Assembly: GCF_000802965.1 (NCBI RefSeq)
Contig: NZ_JSAK01000017.1
Location: 101,781-165,780 of the forward strand
Source of the DNA: Pseudomonas fluorescens
GTDB lineage: Bacteria > Pseudomonadota > Gammaproteobacteria > Pseudomonadales > Pseudomonadaceae
Length of the DNA: 64,000 bases
Direction of reading: 5' to 3'
Numbering within the stretch: position 1 is the first letter of the stretch; the number at the start of each line of letters is the position of its first letter. Of this stretch, positions 56,277 through 64,000 are shown one piece after another. The position numbers were made by a program, and so were the translations under genes. Under the pieces are notes generated by a model, which had not been told where the DNA came from, searched no databases, and was given only the letters and a program-made list of their open reading frames with translations.

Positions 56277-57053
56277 ATGAAAAAGCTATTCAACGTTGCG
56301 ACACTGAGCCTGCTGTTCAGCCTGAGTCTGATTCCCGCCGCCCAGGCCGAAGAGATCCGTGTGATGACCTCTGGCGGTTTTACCGCCGCGTACAAGATCC
56401 TCGGACCGAAATTCGCTGCATCCACCGGCAACACCCTCGATACCGCCCTCGGCCCGTCGATGGGCAAAGCCCCGGAAGCCATCCCCAATCGCCTGGCTCG
56501 TGGTGAACAAGCCGACGTGGTGATCATGGTCGGTTACGCCCTGGACGATCTGATCAAGCAAGGCAAAGTCGACCCGGCGTCAAGGGTCGAACTGGCGGAT
56601 TCGCGTATCGGCCTGGTGGTGCGAGAAGGTGCGCCGAAGCCGGACATCAGTTCCATCGATAGCCTTAAAAAGACCTTGCTCGATGCCAAATCCGTGGCTT
56701 ATTCCGATAGCGCCAGCGGCGTCTACATCGAGCAACAGCTGTTCAAACGCCTGGGTATCGAAGAGCAACTCAAGCCCAAATCGACGATGGTCCCGAAAAT
56801 CCCCGTGGGTTCAGTGGTTGCCACCGGCGATTATCAGTTGGGCTTCCAGCAGGTCAGCGAATTGCTGCCGGTGCCGGGGGTGAGCTTCGTGGCGAAGATT
56901 CCGGAACAAGTGCAGTCGGTGACGCGTTTCGCTGCGGGCATTCCGGTGGGAGCGAAACACCCTGCCGAAGCCAAAGCGCTGCTGGACTATATGGCATCAG
57001 CACAGGCACAACCGGATGTGAAAGCCACCGGGCTTGATTCGGTCAGTCGCTGA
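56277..57053 (+). CDS. Periplasmic substrate-binding protein (ModA-like)
   Basis: 258 residues: signal peptide 1-24 (cleaved after AAQA), then a type II binding-protein fold (MTSGGFTAAYKILGPKF, GYALDDLIKQGKV, YSDSASGVYIEQQLF, GDYQLGFQQVSELL), similar to molybdate-type ModA proteins with Ser/Thr ligand residues. No ABC permease or ATPase gene is adjacent, so it is an orphan, either capturing a ligand for the MFS carrier or serving another system. Its 3' end overlaps the convergent LysR gene by 11 bp. Confidence 0.85.
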   Translation: MKKLFNVATLSLLFSLSLIPAAQAEEIRVMTSGGFTAAYKILGPKFAASTGNTLDTALGPSMGKAPEAIPNRLARGEQADVVIMVGYALDDLIKQGKVDPASRVELADSRIGLVVREGAPKPDISSIDSLKKTLLDAKSVAYSDSASGVYIEQQLFKRLGIEEQLKPKSTMVPKIPVGSVVATGDYQLGFQQVSELLPVPGVSFVAKIPEQVQSVTRFAAGIPVGAKHPAEAKALLDYMASAQAQPDVKATGLDSVSR

Positions 57054-57957
57054 CAGCTGGCTGCTGGACTTTCATTTCCACCACCAGGCGTTCCAGTTCC
57101 AATGCTGCCGGGGTCAGGGTTCGGCCCCGGCGCTTGATCAAACCGACGCTGCGCATCACCTGCGGGCTGGTCAGTGGCACACTCGTCAGTATCGGATGAT
57201 CCGCTGCCGGCATCGCCATCAACGGCACCGCCGCCACACCCAGCCCTGCCTCCACCAGACCGATCATCGTCGTCACATGCCGGGTTTCGCAAATGCTCGA
57301 CCGTTGCGGCACCACGCGGGTCAATGCCTGATCCAGTAGAAAACGGTTTCCTGAGGTCTTATCCAGCGAAATGTAGTCCTGCTGATAAAACTCGTCCCAC
57401 GTTACGCTTGTGCGCCCCGCCAACGGATGATCACGTCGACAAGCAACCACATAGCCCTCCTCCACCAGTGGCTCGAAATCCACTTCAGCCTCCAGCGTCC
57501 CCATGAAACTCAGGCCGAAATCCGCTTCGCCGTTGACCACAGCGCTCAGCACTTCATGGGCGCTGCAATCCAATACCTTGACCTTGATCCGCGGAAATTG
57601 CCGGTGGTAGTGAGCAATCACTCGCGGCATGAAGTAGTACGCCGCCGACGGCACACAAGCGACGGTGACGTGACCCAGTCGGGTCGAGGCGACTTCACTG
57701 ATGCCCAGCAACGCGACGTCCAGATCGTCCAGCAGGCGCTCCACACTCGGCATGAAACCGCGACCGGCCTGGGTCAGGCTGACTTTACGGGTGGTGCGCT
57801 CAAACAACCTCACGCCGAGGGCATCTTCCAGTTTTTCGATGCGCCGGCTGAGGGCGGGCTGGGAAATACGCACCGTGTCGGCAGCCTTGCGAAAGCTGCC
57901 CTGTTCGACCACGGCACGAAAGGCTTGCAAGTCGTTGAGGTCAAAATTGATGGCCAT
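57043..57957 (-). CDS. LysR family transcriptional regulator
   Basis: 304 residues from ATG 57957; the longer frame to 58125 would run over the divergent promoter. N-terminal winged HTH (LNDLQAFRAVVEQGSFRKAA, ISQPALSRRIEKLE) and a substrate-binding domain with GHVTVACVPSAAYYF and GEADFGLSF. Lies convergent with the MFS/binding-protein pair and divergent from the K+/H+ antiporter gene; the former is the likelier target. The effector would be a carboxylate; unproven. Two ATGTAAC copies 20 bp apart (58001, 58021) lie upstream. Confidence 0.9.
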   Translation of the reverse strand: MAINFDLNDLQAFRAVVEQGSFRKAADTVRISQPALSRRIEKLEDALGVRLFERTTRKVSLTQAGRGFMPSVERLLDDLDVALLGISEVASTRLGHVTVACVPSAAYYFMPRVIAHYHRQFPRIKVKVLDCSAHEVLSAVVNGEADFGLSFMGTLEAEVDFEPLVEEGYVVACRRDHPLAGRTSVTWDEFYQQDYISLDKTSGNRFLLDQALTRVVPQRSSICETRHVTTMIGLVEAGLGVAAVPLMAMPAADHPILTSVPLTSPQVMRSVGLIKRRGRTLTPAALELERLVVEMKVQQPAVSD

Positions 57958-58116
57958 GGGGTACTCGGAGACGGACCAGATTGATCCGCTTATTCTATGA
58001 ATGTAACCAATTAATGCAAAATGTAACATCTGAGTTCCATCGTAGTGCTGACGCAGCCAGATGCAGCCTTTATCCTTACACCCCCCCGCCGTACCGAGTG
58101 AATGGAGTTTTTTCTC

Positions 58117-59925
58117 ATGCCCCATGAAGGCAGTCTCTTACAAGCCGCTGTCGTGTTTCTGCTCGCGGCCGTGCTCACTGTTCCATTGGCCAAGCGCCTT
58201 CAGTTGGGGGCGGTGCTGGGTTACTTGTTCGCCGGCGTGATTATCGGCCCCTCTGTGTTGGGCCTGATCGGCAACCCGCAGAGCGTCAGCCACATCTCGG
58301 AACTTGGGGTGGTGTTGCTGCTGTTTATCATCGGCCTGGAATTGTCGCCGCGTCGTTTGTGGGTGATGCGTAAATCAGTCTTCGGTGTCGGATTGGCCCA
58401 AGTGCTGCTGACCGGTTCGGCGATCGGCGTGGTGGCGCTGTTTCTGTTTGGACAACCGCTGAATACCGCGATCGTGCTGGGTCTCGGACTAGCCCTGTCA
58501 TCCACTGCGTTTGGCCTGCAAAGCCTGGCCGAGCGCAAGGAGCTGACCAGTCCCCACGGGCGCTTGGCGTTTGCAATTCTGCTGTTCCAGGACATCGCTG
58601 CGATCCCGTTGATCGCCATGGTGCCGCTGCTGTCAGGCGTGGATCACAACGCCAGCACCGCCGAAGATGTGAACCACGGCTTGCGCGTATTGGCCAGCAT
58701 CGCCGTGGTGGTGATCGGCGGACGGTATCTGTTGCGCCCGGTGTTCCGCGTGGTGGCGAAATCCGGTTTGCCGGAGGTGTCCACCGCCACCGCGTTGCTG
58801 GTGGTGATCGGCACGGCGTGGTTGATGGACCTGGTCGGCGTGTCCATGGCTCTTGGCGCGTTCCTCGCCGGTCTGCTGCTGGCGGACTCCGAATACCGAC
58901 ATGAACTCGAAGCGCAAATCGAACCGTTCAAGGGGCTGTTGCTGGGGCTTTTTTTTATCAGCGTCGGCATGGGCGCAAACCTGAGTCTGCTGCTAAGTGC
59001 GCCCGTCGCGGTGCTTGGGCTGACCCTGCTGCTGATCGCCATCAAGCTGCCGTTGCTGTTTCTCGTGGGCCGACTGGGTGGAGGGTTGAGCAAAGTCAGC
59101 GCCATCCGCCTCGGCATCGTGTTGGCGGCGGGTGGTGAATTTGCCTTCGTGGTGTTCAAGATCGGCCGCGATCAGGGGCTGTTCGAAGCGCGCCTGTATG
59201 ACGTGCTGGTGCTGACCATCACCCTGTCCATGGCGGTTACGCCGTTGTTGCTGCTGCTCTGTGCGCGCCTGGTCAGCCCCAAGGTGCAACCGGTGGTAGT
59301 GCCGGAAACATTCCGCGAAATCGATACCGATGCGCCCCGCGTGGTGATCGCCGGCATGGGCCGGATGGGCCAGATCGTCGCGCGGATCCTGCGGGCGCAG
59401 AACATCAAGTTTGTCGCCCTCGACACGTCGGTGGAAACCATCGAACTGTCCCGTAGCTTCGGCGGCGTGCCAGTGTTCTACGGCGACCCGATGCGCCCGG
59501 AAATCCTCAGCGCGGCCAAGGTCGGTGAAGCCGAATTCTTCGTGATCGCCACCGACGACCCGGACACCAACATCAAGACCGCCGAACTGGTGCACAGGCT
59601 GTATCCGCACATAAAAATCATCGCCCGCGCCCGTAACCGTCAACATGTGCATCGGTTGGTGGACGTCGGCGCCCAAGCTGTACGGGAAACCTTTTATTCC
59701 AGCCTGGAAATGAGCCGGCAAACGTTGATCGGTCTGGGCTTGACCCAGGCTCAGGCGGACGCGCGGATCAAACGCTTCAAGCATCACGATGAACAGGTGC
59801 TCGAAGCCCAGCACGCGGTCTACGACGACGCGGCGAAGGTCATTCAGACGGCGCAGCAAGCACGGGCGGAACTGGCGCGGTTGTTTGAGTCGGATCAGTT
59901 GGAAGAGCAGGCAGCCAGGAAATGA
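58117..59925 (+). CDS. CPA2 family K+/H+ antiporter (KefB/KefC-like)
   Basis: 602 residues from ATG 58117 (GGAG 9 bp upstream). N-terminal 380 residues: about twelve helices of the cation/proton exchanger fold (GYLFAGVIIGPSVLGLI, SSTAFGLQSLAERKEL, GAFLAGLLLADSEY). Residues about 405-530: Rossmann TrkA-N (RCK) domain VVIAGMGRMGQIVAR, and a C-terminal helix tail. Kef systems release K+ to acidify the cytosol during electrophile attack and are gated by glutathione adducts. The KefF-type ancillary oxidoreductase is not visible nearby. Confidence 0.9.
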   Translation: MPHEGSLLQAAVVFLLAAVLTVPLAKRLQLGAVLGYLFAGVIIGPSVLGLIGNPQSVSHISELGVVLLLFIIGLELSPRRLWVMRKSVFGVGLAQVLLTGSAIGVVALFLFGQPLNTAIVLGLGLALSSTAFGLQSLAERKELTSPHGRLAFAILLFQDIAAIPLIAMVPLLSGVDHNASTAEDVNHGLRVLASIAVVVIGGRYLLRPVFRVVAKSGLPEVSTATALLVVIGTAWLMDLVGVSMALGAFLAGLLLADSEYRHELEAQIEPFKGLLLGLFFISVGMGANLSLLLSAPVAVLGLTLLLIAIKLPLLFLVGRLGGGLSKVSAIRLGIVLAAGGEFAFVVFKIGRDQGLFEARLYDVLVLTITLSMAVTPLLLLLCARLVSPKVQPVVVPETFREIDTDAPRVVIAGMGRMGQIVARILRAQNIKFVALDTSVETIELSRSFGGVPVFYGDPMRPEILSAAKVGEAEFFVIATDDPDTNIKTAELVHRLYPHIKIIARARNRQHVHRLVDVGAQAVRETFYSSLEMSRQTLIGLGLTQAQADARIKRFKHHDEQVLEAQHAVYDDAAKVIQTAQQARAELARLFESDQLEEQAARK

Positions 59926-59936
59926 GGTGGCTGTAA

Positions 59937-59980
59937 TGGCCCCTGTGGGAGCGAGCCTGCTCGCGATGAACGATAACGCG
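59937..59980. repeat. Solitary REP with conserved flank
   Basis: A single copy of the GTGGGAGCGAGCCTGCTCGCG family plus 18 bp (ATGAACGATAACGCGGT). The whole 44 bp is identical, inverted, to the REP and flank beginning at 6577. Confidence 0.8.
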
Positions 59981-60015
59981 GTGCACTGGATAAACAACAA
60001 TCAAGGGAATCCAAA

Positions 60016-61116
60016 ATGGCTGCTGACCAATCCTCCCCCGCCCTCAAGGAAATCTTCAACGCCGAACGCCTCCAGCACATCGCCACGGAAATGACCGCGG
60101 TCTATCCCGCGTTTGATGCCAAGGCGTTCCTGAAACTGGCCAATACCGGTTTGGCGGAGTTGTCGGTGATGCAGCGCATGGCCCGTGTCAGCGAATGCCT
60201 GCACGCGGTGCTGCCGCTGGGTTATGAAGCCTCGCTGGAGGTATTGCGCGCCCTCGCCCCGCGCCTCAACAGCGGCTTCGTCAGCATGTGCCTGCCGCAT
60301 TACGTGGCGACTTACGGTGCGGAGCGCTTCGAGTTATCCATGGACGCGCTCAAATACTTCACGGCGTTTGGCTCCTCGGAATTCGCGATCCGCCATTTTC
60401 TGCGCCGCGATATCGAACGCACGCTCAAGCTGATGTACGACTGGTCACTGGACGACAACGAACACGTTCGGCGCCTGGCCAGCGAAGGTACCCGCCCGCG
60501 CCTGCCATGGTCGTTCCGCCTGGAACAGATCCAGGCCGACCCTCGCCTGGCCGCCGACATTCTCGACAACCTCAAGGCCGACAGCAGCCTTTACGTGCGC
60601 AAGTCCGTGGCCAACCACCTGAACGACATCACCAAGGATCATCCGGACTGGGTACTGGACCTGATCGAGGGTTGGTCGCTGGACAACAAGCACACCGCGT
60701 GGATTGCCAGGCATGCCCTGCGCAGCTTGATCAAACAGGGCAATCAGCGCGCCTTGGCGATCATCGGCGCCGGTGGCAAGCCTGAAGTCGAGATTATGGA
60801 TGTGCAGGTCAATCCGCCGGTGATTGGACTCGGAGAAAAAATCACCCTGTCGTTTGCAGTCAAATCCACGGTCGCAGCCAGTCAGCGCCTGGTGATCGAC
60901 TACGCCATCGACTATGTAAAAGCCAACGGCAGTACCTCGGCGAAAGTCTTCAAACTCAAGGCCCTGACGCTGCCCGGCCAGAGCACCGAACACCTGAGCC
61001 GTGGTCAGCACATCAAGGAACTCACCACCCGCCGGCATTACGCGGGCAAGCATGCGGTGCATGTGCTGGTGAATGGCGAACGCCTGGCCAGTACGGCCTT
61101 CGAAATCCTCGCCTGA
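60016..61116 (+). CDS. alkC: DNA alkylation repair glycosylase AlkC
   Basis: 366 residues. About 240 residues of HEAT-like helical repeats (PSFAIRHFLRR-type: SSEFAIRHFLRRDIERTLKL, NEHVRRLASEGTRPRLPWSF, LYVRKSVANHLNDI, HTAWIARHALRSLI) and a C-terminal Ig-like beta domain (about 262-365: VNPPVIGLGEKITLSF, HAVHVLVNGERL), the layout of the AlkC-alpha group described from P. fluorescens. Excises 3-methylcytosine and 3-methyladenine without base flipping. It stands alone, 55 kb from the ada operon. Confidence 0.92.
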   Translation: MAADQSSPALKEIFNAERLQHIATEMTAVYPAFDAKAFLKLANTGLAELSVMQRMARVSECLHAVLPLGYEASLEVLRALAPRLNSGFVSMCLPHYVATYGAERFELSMDALKYFTAFGSSEFAIRHFLRRDIERTLKLMYDWSLDDNEHVRRLASEGTRPRLPWSFRLEQIQADPRLAADILDNLKADSSLYVRKSVANHLNDITKDHPDWVLDLIEGWSLDNKHTAWIARHALRSLIKQGNQRALAIIGAGGKPEVEIMDVQVNPPVIGLGEKITLSFAVKSTVAASQRLVIDYAIDYVKANGSTSAKVFKLKALTLPGQSTEHLSRGQHIKELTTRRHYAGKHAVHVLVNGERLASTAFEILA

Positions 61117-61128
61117 TACGCGCTCCCC

Positions 61129-61208
61129 TGTAGGAGCTGCCGAAGGCTGCGATCTTTTGATCTTTTAAAATCAAGATCAAAAGATCGCAGCCTTCGGCAG
61201 CTCCTACA
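61129..61208. repeat. REP inverted repeat pair (TGTAGGAGCTGCCG family)
   Basis: Arms tgtaggagctgccgaaggct and agccttcggcagctcctaca; 12 bp after the alkC stop. Confidence 0.93.
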
Positions 61209-61307
61209 CGGGATTAGCAGACTTACAGCCAGCACTCTTCCACCTTCAGACTCCGTTAAGAAACGGCCCGGATACTCCTCCCATTCTTTCCCGGGAGGCG
61301 CCTGCCA

Positions 61308-61985
61308 ATGCCCCAAATCCACTGGAACATCCCTTTGCCGCTGCGCTTCGGCCACGCCGAGACTCCGCAGATGAGCCTGGCACAGGCATTGCCTGACGAA
61401 CCGGCGCGCCCGGTCTTCGAAGCTTTTATCCAGCACCGTTTCCGCAAGGCTCACGGCGCCGACATCCGTCACTTCATGCCGGAACTGTTCGGCATGAGAA
61501 ACGCGGCCGAAGAACTTTGTGCGGTGGTCGGCGTGCGCCTGGCGGATGGCGAACGGTTGTTCCTCGAACGTTATCTGGACGAACCGATCGATCCGCTGAT
61601 CAGCGCTGCTGCCGAGCACCCCGTGGACCGGGCAGCCATCGTCGAAGTGGGCAATCTGGCGGCCAGCGATACCGGCAGTGCACGCCTGAGCATCATTGCC
61701 ATGACCTACCTGCTGGCCATGGGTGGCCTGGAGTGGGTGGCGTTCACCGGTAACGTCGGCCTGGTCAACAGCTTCCATCGGCTTGGCCTGAAGCCGATAA
61801 CCCTGTGCGCCGCTGACCCCGCCCGACTGGGTGGCGACCGCGATAGCTGGGGCAGCTATTACGAAAGCAAACCCTGGGTACACGTTGGCAACATCCGCGC
61901 CGGGTTCATTCACTTACGCAATATCGGGATGTTCAGTCGACTGGGGTTACCGTCGTCTTTTGAGGAGGCCAGCCATGTCGCCTGA
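61308..61985 (+). CDS. Thermostable hemolysin family protein
   Basis: 225 residues. Pattern ALPDEPARPVFEAFIQHRFRKAHGADIRHFMPELFGM, VVGVRLADGERLFLERYLD, VEVGNLA and MTYLLAMGGLEWVAFTGN matches the thermostable hemolysin domain, which folds like GNAT acyltransferases and autoinducer synthases. Despite the name there is no signal peptide, and a small-molecule acyl-transfer role is plausible. GGGAGG precedes the ATG. Its end overlaps the AMP-ligase gene by 11 bp. Confidence 0.88.
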   Translation: MPQIHWNIPLPLRFGHAETPQMSLAQALPDEPARPVFEAFIQHRFRKAHGADIRHFMPELFGMRNAAEELCAVVGVRLADGERLFLERYLDEPIDPLISAAAEHPVDRAAIVEVGNLAASDTGSARLSIIAMTYLLAMGGLEWVAFTGNVGLVNSFHRLGLKPITLCAADPARLGGDRDSWGSYYESKPWVHVGNIRAGFIHLRNIGMFSRLGLPSSFEEASHVA

Positions 61986-63456
61986 AACCGAGCACTTGCG
62001 ACAGGTCCTGCGTATTTATGCAGAATGTCAGCCCCACACTATTGCCTTGTGGGGCGATCATCTGAAGCTGGATTACGCCACGTTGTACGCCGAAGTGATC
62101 GATCGCCAGCAGCGCCTGCGCGAAGAAAACGTCCAGGTAGTCGCATTGGCGCTGGACAACGGCGTCGACGCGATGCTCTGGGACCTGGCCATACTGTTCG
62201 AAGGGCTGACCTGCCTGACGCTGCCGCCGTTTTTCAGCCCGTCTCAACGCAGCCACTGCCTTGAACAAAGTCAGGCCGAACTGGTGATTGCCGAGCCGGA
62301 AATGGAAGCCGAATTTCAGATGCACGGCTACCAGAAGCAAGGTGCATTCTGGCGACGCACGTTCAGCGGTCCAAAGCGCATACCGGAAGGCACCGCGAAA
62401 CTGACTTTCACCTCTGGCACCACCGGCACGCCGAAAGGCGTATGCCTAAGCGCCGAGAGCATTCTGCGGGTCGCCCGCGAGCTGGATCAGGCCAGCAAAC
62501 CCGCCCATCCGCAACATCATCTCGCCCTGCTGCCGTTGGCGATCCTGCTGGAAAATCTAGGGTGTTATGCCGCGTTGTACGCTGGCGCGACGCTGAGCCT
62601 GCCCAGCCAAAAGGTCTTGGGCATTCAGGGCGCCAGCGGCGTTGATGTGCCACGTCTGCTCGGATGCCTGGCCACGCGCGCGCCCCAAAGCCTGATCCTG
62701 GTGCCGCAGTTGTTGCTGATGCTGGTCAACGCTGCCGAACAAAAAGCCTTTAACCCTCACTCACTACGTTTTGCCGCCGTGGGCGGTGCGCGGGTGTCCG
62801 CAGAGCTGCTGCAGCGCGCGCAGAGGATCGATCTCGCGGTTTACGAGGGCTATGGATTGTCCGAATGCGCGTCCGTGGTCTGCCTCAATCGTCCTGGCGA
62901 GCACCGCCCGGGCAGCGTTGGCCGGCCCCTGCCCCACGTGGAGATTCGGCTGGCGGACGACGGCGAAGTACTGATCAAGGGTTCGACCTTGTTGGGCTAT
63001 CTGGGCGATACGCCGAACGCTGATGAGTGGTGGCCCAGTGGCGATCTCGGTGAATTCGATACGGAGGGTTTTCTCTACCTCAAGGGGCGCAAGAAACACC
63101 AATTCGTGACCAGTTTCGGTCGCAACGTCAACCCGGAATGGGTCGAGGCCGAGTTGACTCAACGTCGGCATATCGCCCAGGCCTTCGTCTACGGCGAGGC
63201 CATGCCACACAACCACGCGCTGCTCTGGCCCCATCGACCCGACTGCACCGATGAACAATTGGCCGCTGCCGTGGCCGAGGCCAACGCCGATTTGCCCGAC
63301 TACGCCCAGGTCCATTACTGGAGTCGCCTGAATCAGCCCTTTTCCCCCGCCAATGGCTTGCTCACTGCCAACGGCCGGCCCCGGCGTGACGCCATCGTCG
63401 AGCGTTACCGGGCACAGCTGACTGAATCTGTATTTTCCGAGGAACGCGCATCATGA
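61975..63456 (+). CDS. AMP-binding acyl/aryl ligase
   Basis: 493 residues from ATG 61975 (GAGGAGG upstream). Adenylate-forming enzyme: P-loop LTFTSGTTGTPKGV, YEGYGLSECASV, GDLGEFDTEGFLYLKGRKK and the terminal Lys-containing GRPRR region. Translationally coupled to both the hemolysin-type gene (11-bp overlap) and the next gene (ATGA overlap), so the three act in one pathway. It would activate a carboxylic acid as adenylate; the substrate is unknown. Confidence 0.92.
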   Translation: MSPETEHLRQVLRIYAECQPHTIALWGDHLKLDYATLYAEVIDRQQRLREENVQVVALALDNGVDAMLWDLAILFEGLTCLTLPPFFSPSQRSHCLEQSQAELVIAEPEMEAEFQMHGYQKQGAFWRRTFSGPKRIPEGTAKLTFTSGTTGTPKGVCLSAESILRVARELDQASKPAHPQHHLALLPLAILLENLGCYAALYAGATLSLPSQKVLGIQGASGVDVPRLLGCLATRAPQSLILVPQLLLMLVNAAEQKAFNPHSLRFAAVGGARVSAELLQRAQRIDLAVYEGYGLSECASVVCLNRPGEHRPGSVGRPLPHVEIRLADDGEVLIKGSTLLGYLGDTPNADEWWPSGDLGEFDTEGFLYLKGRKKHQFVTSFGRNVNPEWVEAELTQRRHIAQAFVYGEAMPHNHALLWPHRPDCTDEQLAAAVAEANADLPDYAQVHYWSRLNQPFSPANGLLTANGRPRRDAIVERYRAQLTESVFSEERAS

Positions 63457-64000
63457 GTTTTTTCGACACGCTGCAAGAGGCGACCCATCAAGAACGCCAT
63501 GAGCTGTTCAATCTGCCGATCATTCTCGACGCCCTCGAAGGCCGCGTCAGCCTGCAAAGCTACCGGGCTTTTCTGACTCAGGCCTATTACCACGTGCGCC
63601 ACACCGTGCCGCTGATGATGGCCTGCGGCGCACGCTTGCCCTCGCGCCTGGAATGGCTGCGCGAGGCGGTGTGCGAGTACATCGACGATGAATACGGTCA
63701 TGAAAAATGGGTACTGGATGACATCGAGGCCTGCGGCGGTGACAAGGCTGCGGTACGCAGTGGTCGGCCGGCCTTGCCGATTGAATTGATGGTCAGCTTC
63801 CTCTACGACCTGATTGCCCGGGACAACCCTGTGGGGCTGTTCGGCATGGTCAACGTGCTGGAAGGCACGAGTATCGCCCTGGCCACCCATGCCGCCGGCA
63901 GCATTCGCGAGCGCCTGGAGCTGCCGGAAAGCGCGTTCAGCTACCTCAGCTCCCACGGTTCACTGGATATCGAACACATGCAGACTTACCGTCGGTTGAT
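63453..64000 (+). CDS. TenA/heme-oxygenase-like diiron protein, partial
   Basis: The first 182 codons are in the window; the gene continues past the right edge. ATG 63453 overlaps the ligase stop. Helical heme-oxygenase-like fold: YHVRHTVPLMMACG, EYIDDEYGHEKWVLDDIEACGG, NVLEGTSIALATHAA, LSSHGSLDIEHMQTY. Glu/His pairs in these helices fit the HDO (heme-oxygenase-like diiron oxidase/oxygenase) group rather than thiaminase TenA. In this operon it may oxidise an acyl or amino-acid intermediate. Confidence 0.85.
   Translation, partial: MSFFDTLQEATHQERHELFNLPIILDALEGRVSLQSYRAFLTQAYYHVRHTVPLMMACGARLPSRLEWLREAVCEYIDDEYGHEKWVLDDIEACGGDKAAVRSGRPALPIELMVSFLYDLIARDNPVGLFGMVNVLEGTSIALATHAAGSIRERLELPESAFSYLSSHGSLDIEHMQTYRRL

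Overview
The window comes from the chromosome of a fluorescent Pseudomonas (P. fluorescens group). Support: high-GC coding sequence; dense REP-type inverted repeats (TGTAGGAGCTGCCG, GTGGCGAGGGAGCTTG, GTGGGAGCGAGCCTGC and related families); and gene orders familiar from this genus (USP - DUF1289 - acnB; bkdR / bkdA1-A2-B-lpdV; reductive pyrimidine catabolism cluster; protealysin-emfourin). I see no rRNA, tRNA, CRISPR array, insertion sequence or prophage.

Layout. 1-3.9 kb: two LysE-type exporters, a MocR-type regulator and a divergent DMT exporter. 4.0-6.6 kb: alkylation-repair operon ada - PEP-mutase-like gene - alkA-type glycosylase. 6.7-10 kb: thioesterase, GFA protein, miaE, an ANR-box-controlled tandem universal stress protein and a DUF1289 protein. 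10.1-13.1 kb: acnB behind a long, strongly folded leader, closed by a clear terminator. 13.3-14.6 kb: serine/threonine-type transporter. 14.8-16.7 kb: a toxin-first hipA-hipB module behind three 18-bp operators spaced exactly 42 bp. 16.8-21 kb: tautomerase-TetR pair, hydroxyacid dehydrogenase, APH-like kinase + SDR pair. 21.1-23.4 kb: small lipoprotein, DUF1652, a triple-PAS LuxR regulator.

23.6-32.1 kb: reductive pyrimidine catabolism (M20 N-carbamoyl amidohydrolase and NCS1 permease on the minus strand; dihydropyrimidinase, PreT, PreA on the plus strand; TetR regulator), with several palindromes in the 552-bp divergent control region. 32.2-33.4 kb: copC-copD. 33.6-41.0 kb: uronate uptake and oxidation (OprD porin, uronate dehydrogenase, SMP-30 lactonase, TRAP transporter, aldose epimerase), linked by a shared 20-bp operator. 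41.0-42.8 kb: TSUP exporter and ETHE1-like hydrolase. 42.9-49.9 kb: branched-chain keto acid dehydrogenase operon with its Lrp-type regulator, followed by ilvE.

50.2-53.3 kb is the main accessory stretch: an atypical SDR and then an S-type pyocin-domain toxin/immunity pair inserted at the 3' end of an FKBP gene and bracketed by a 32-bp direct repeat of that gene end. 53.4-64 kb: protealysin-emfourin operon, MFS + orphan binding protein + LysR, a CPA2 K+/H+ antiporter, AlkC, and the start of a thermostable-hemolysin / AMP-ligase / diiron HDO-type operon that runs off the right edge.

The strongest candidates for something undescribed are the FKBP-targeted bacteriocin cassette with its direct repeats, the helically phased hip operators, the structured acnB leader, and the hemolysin/ligase/diiron-oxidase operon.
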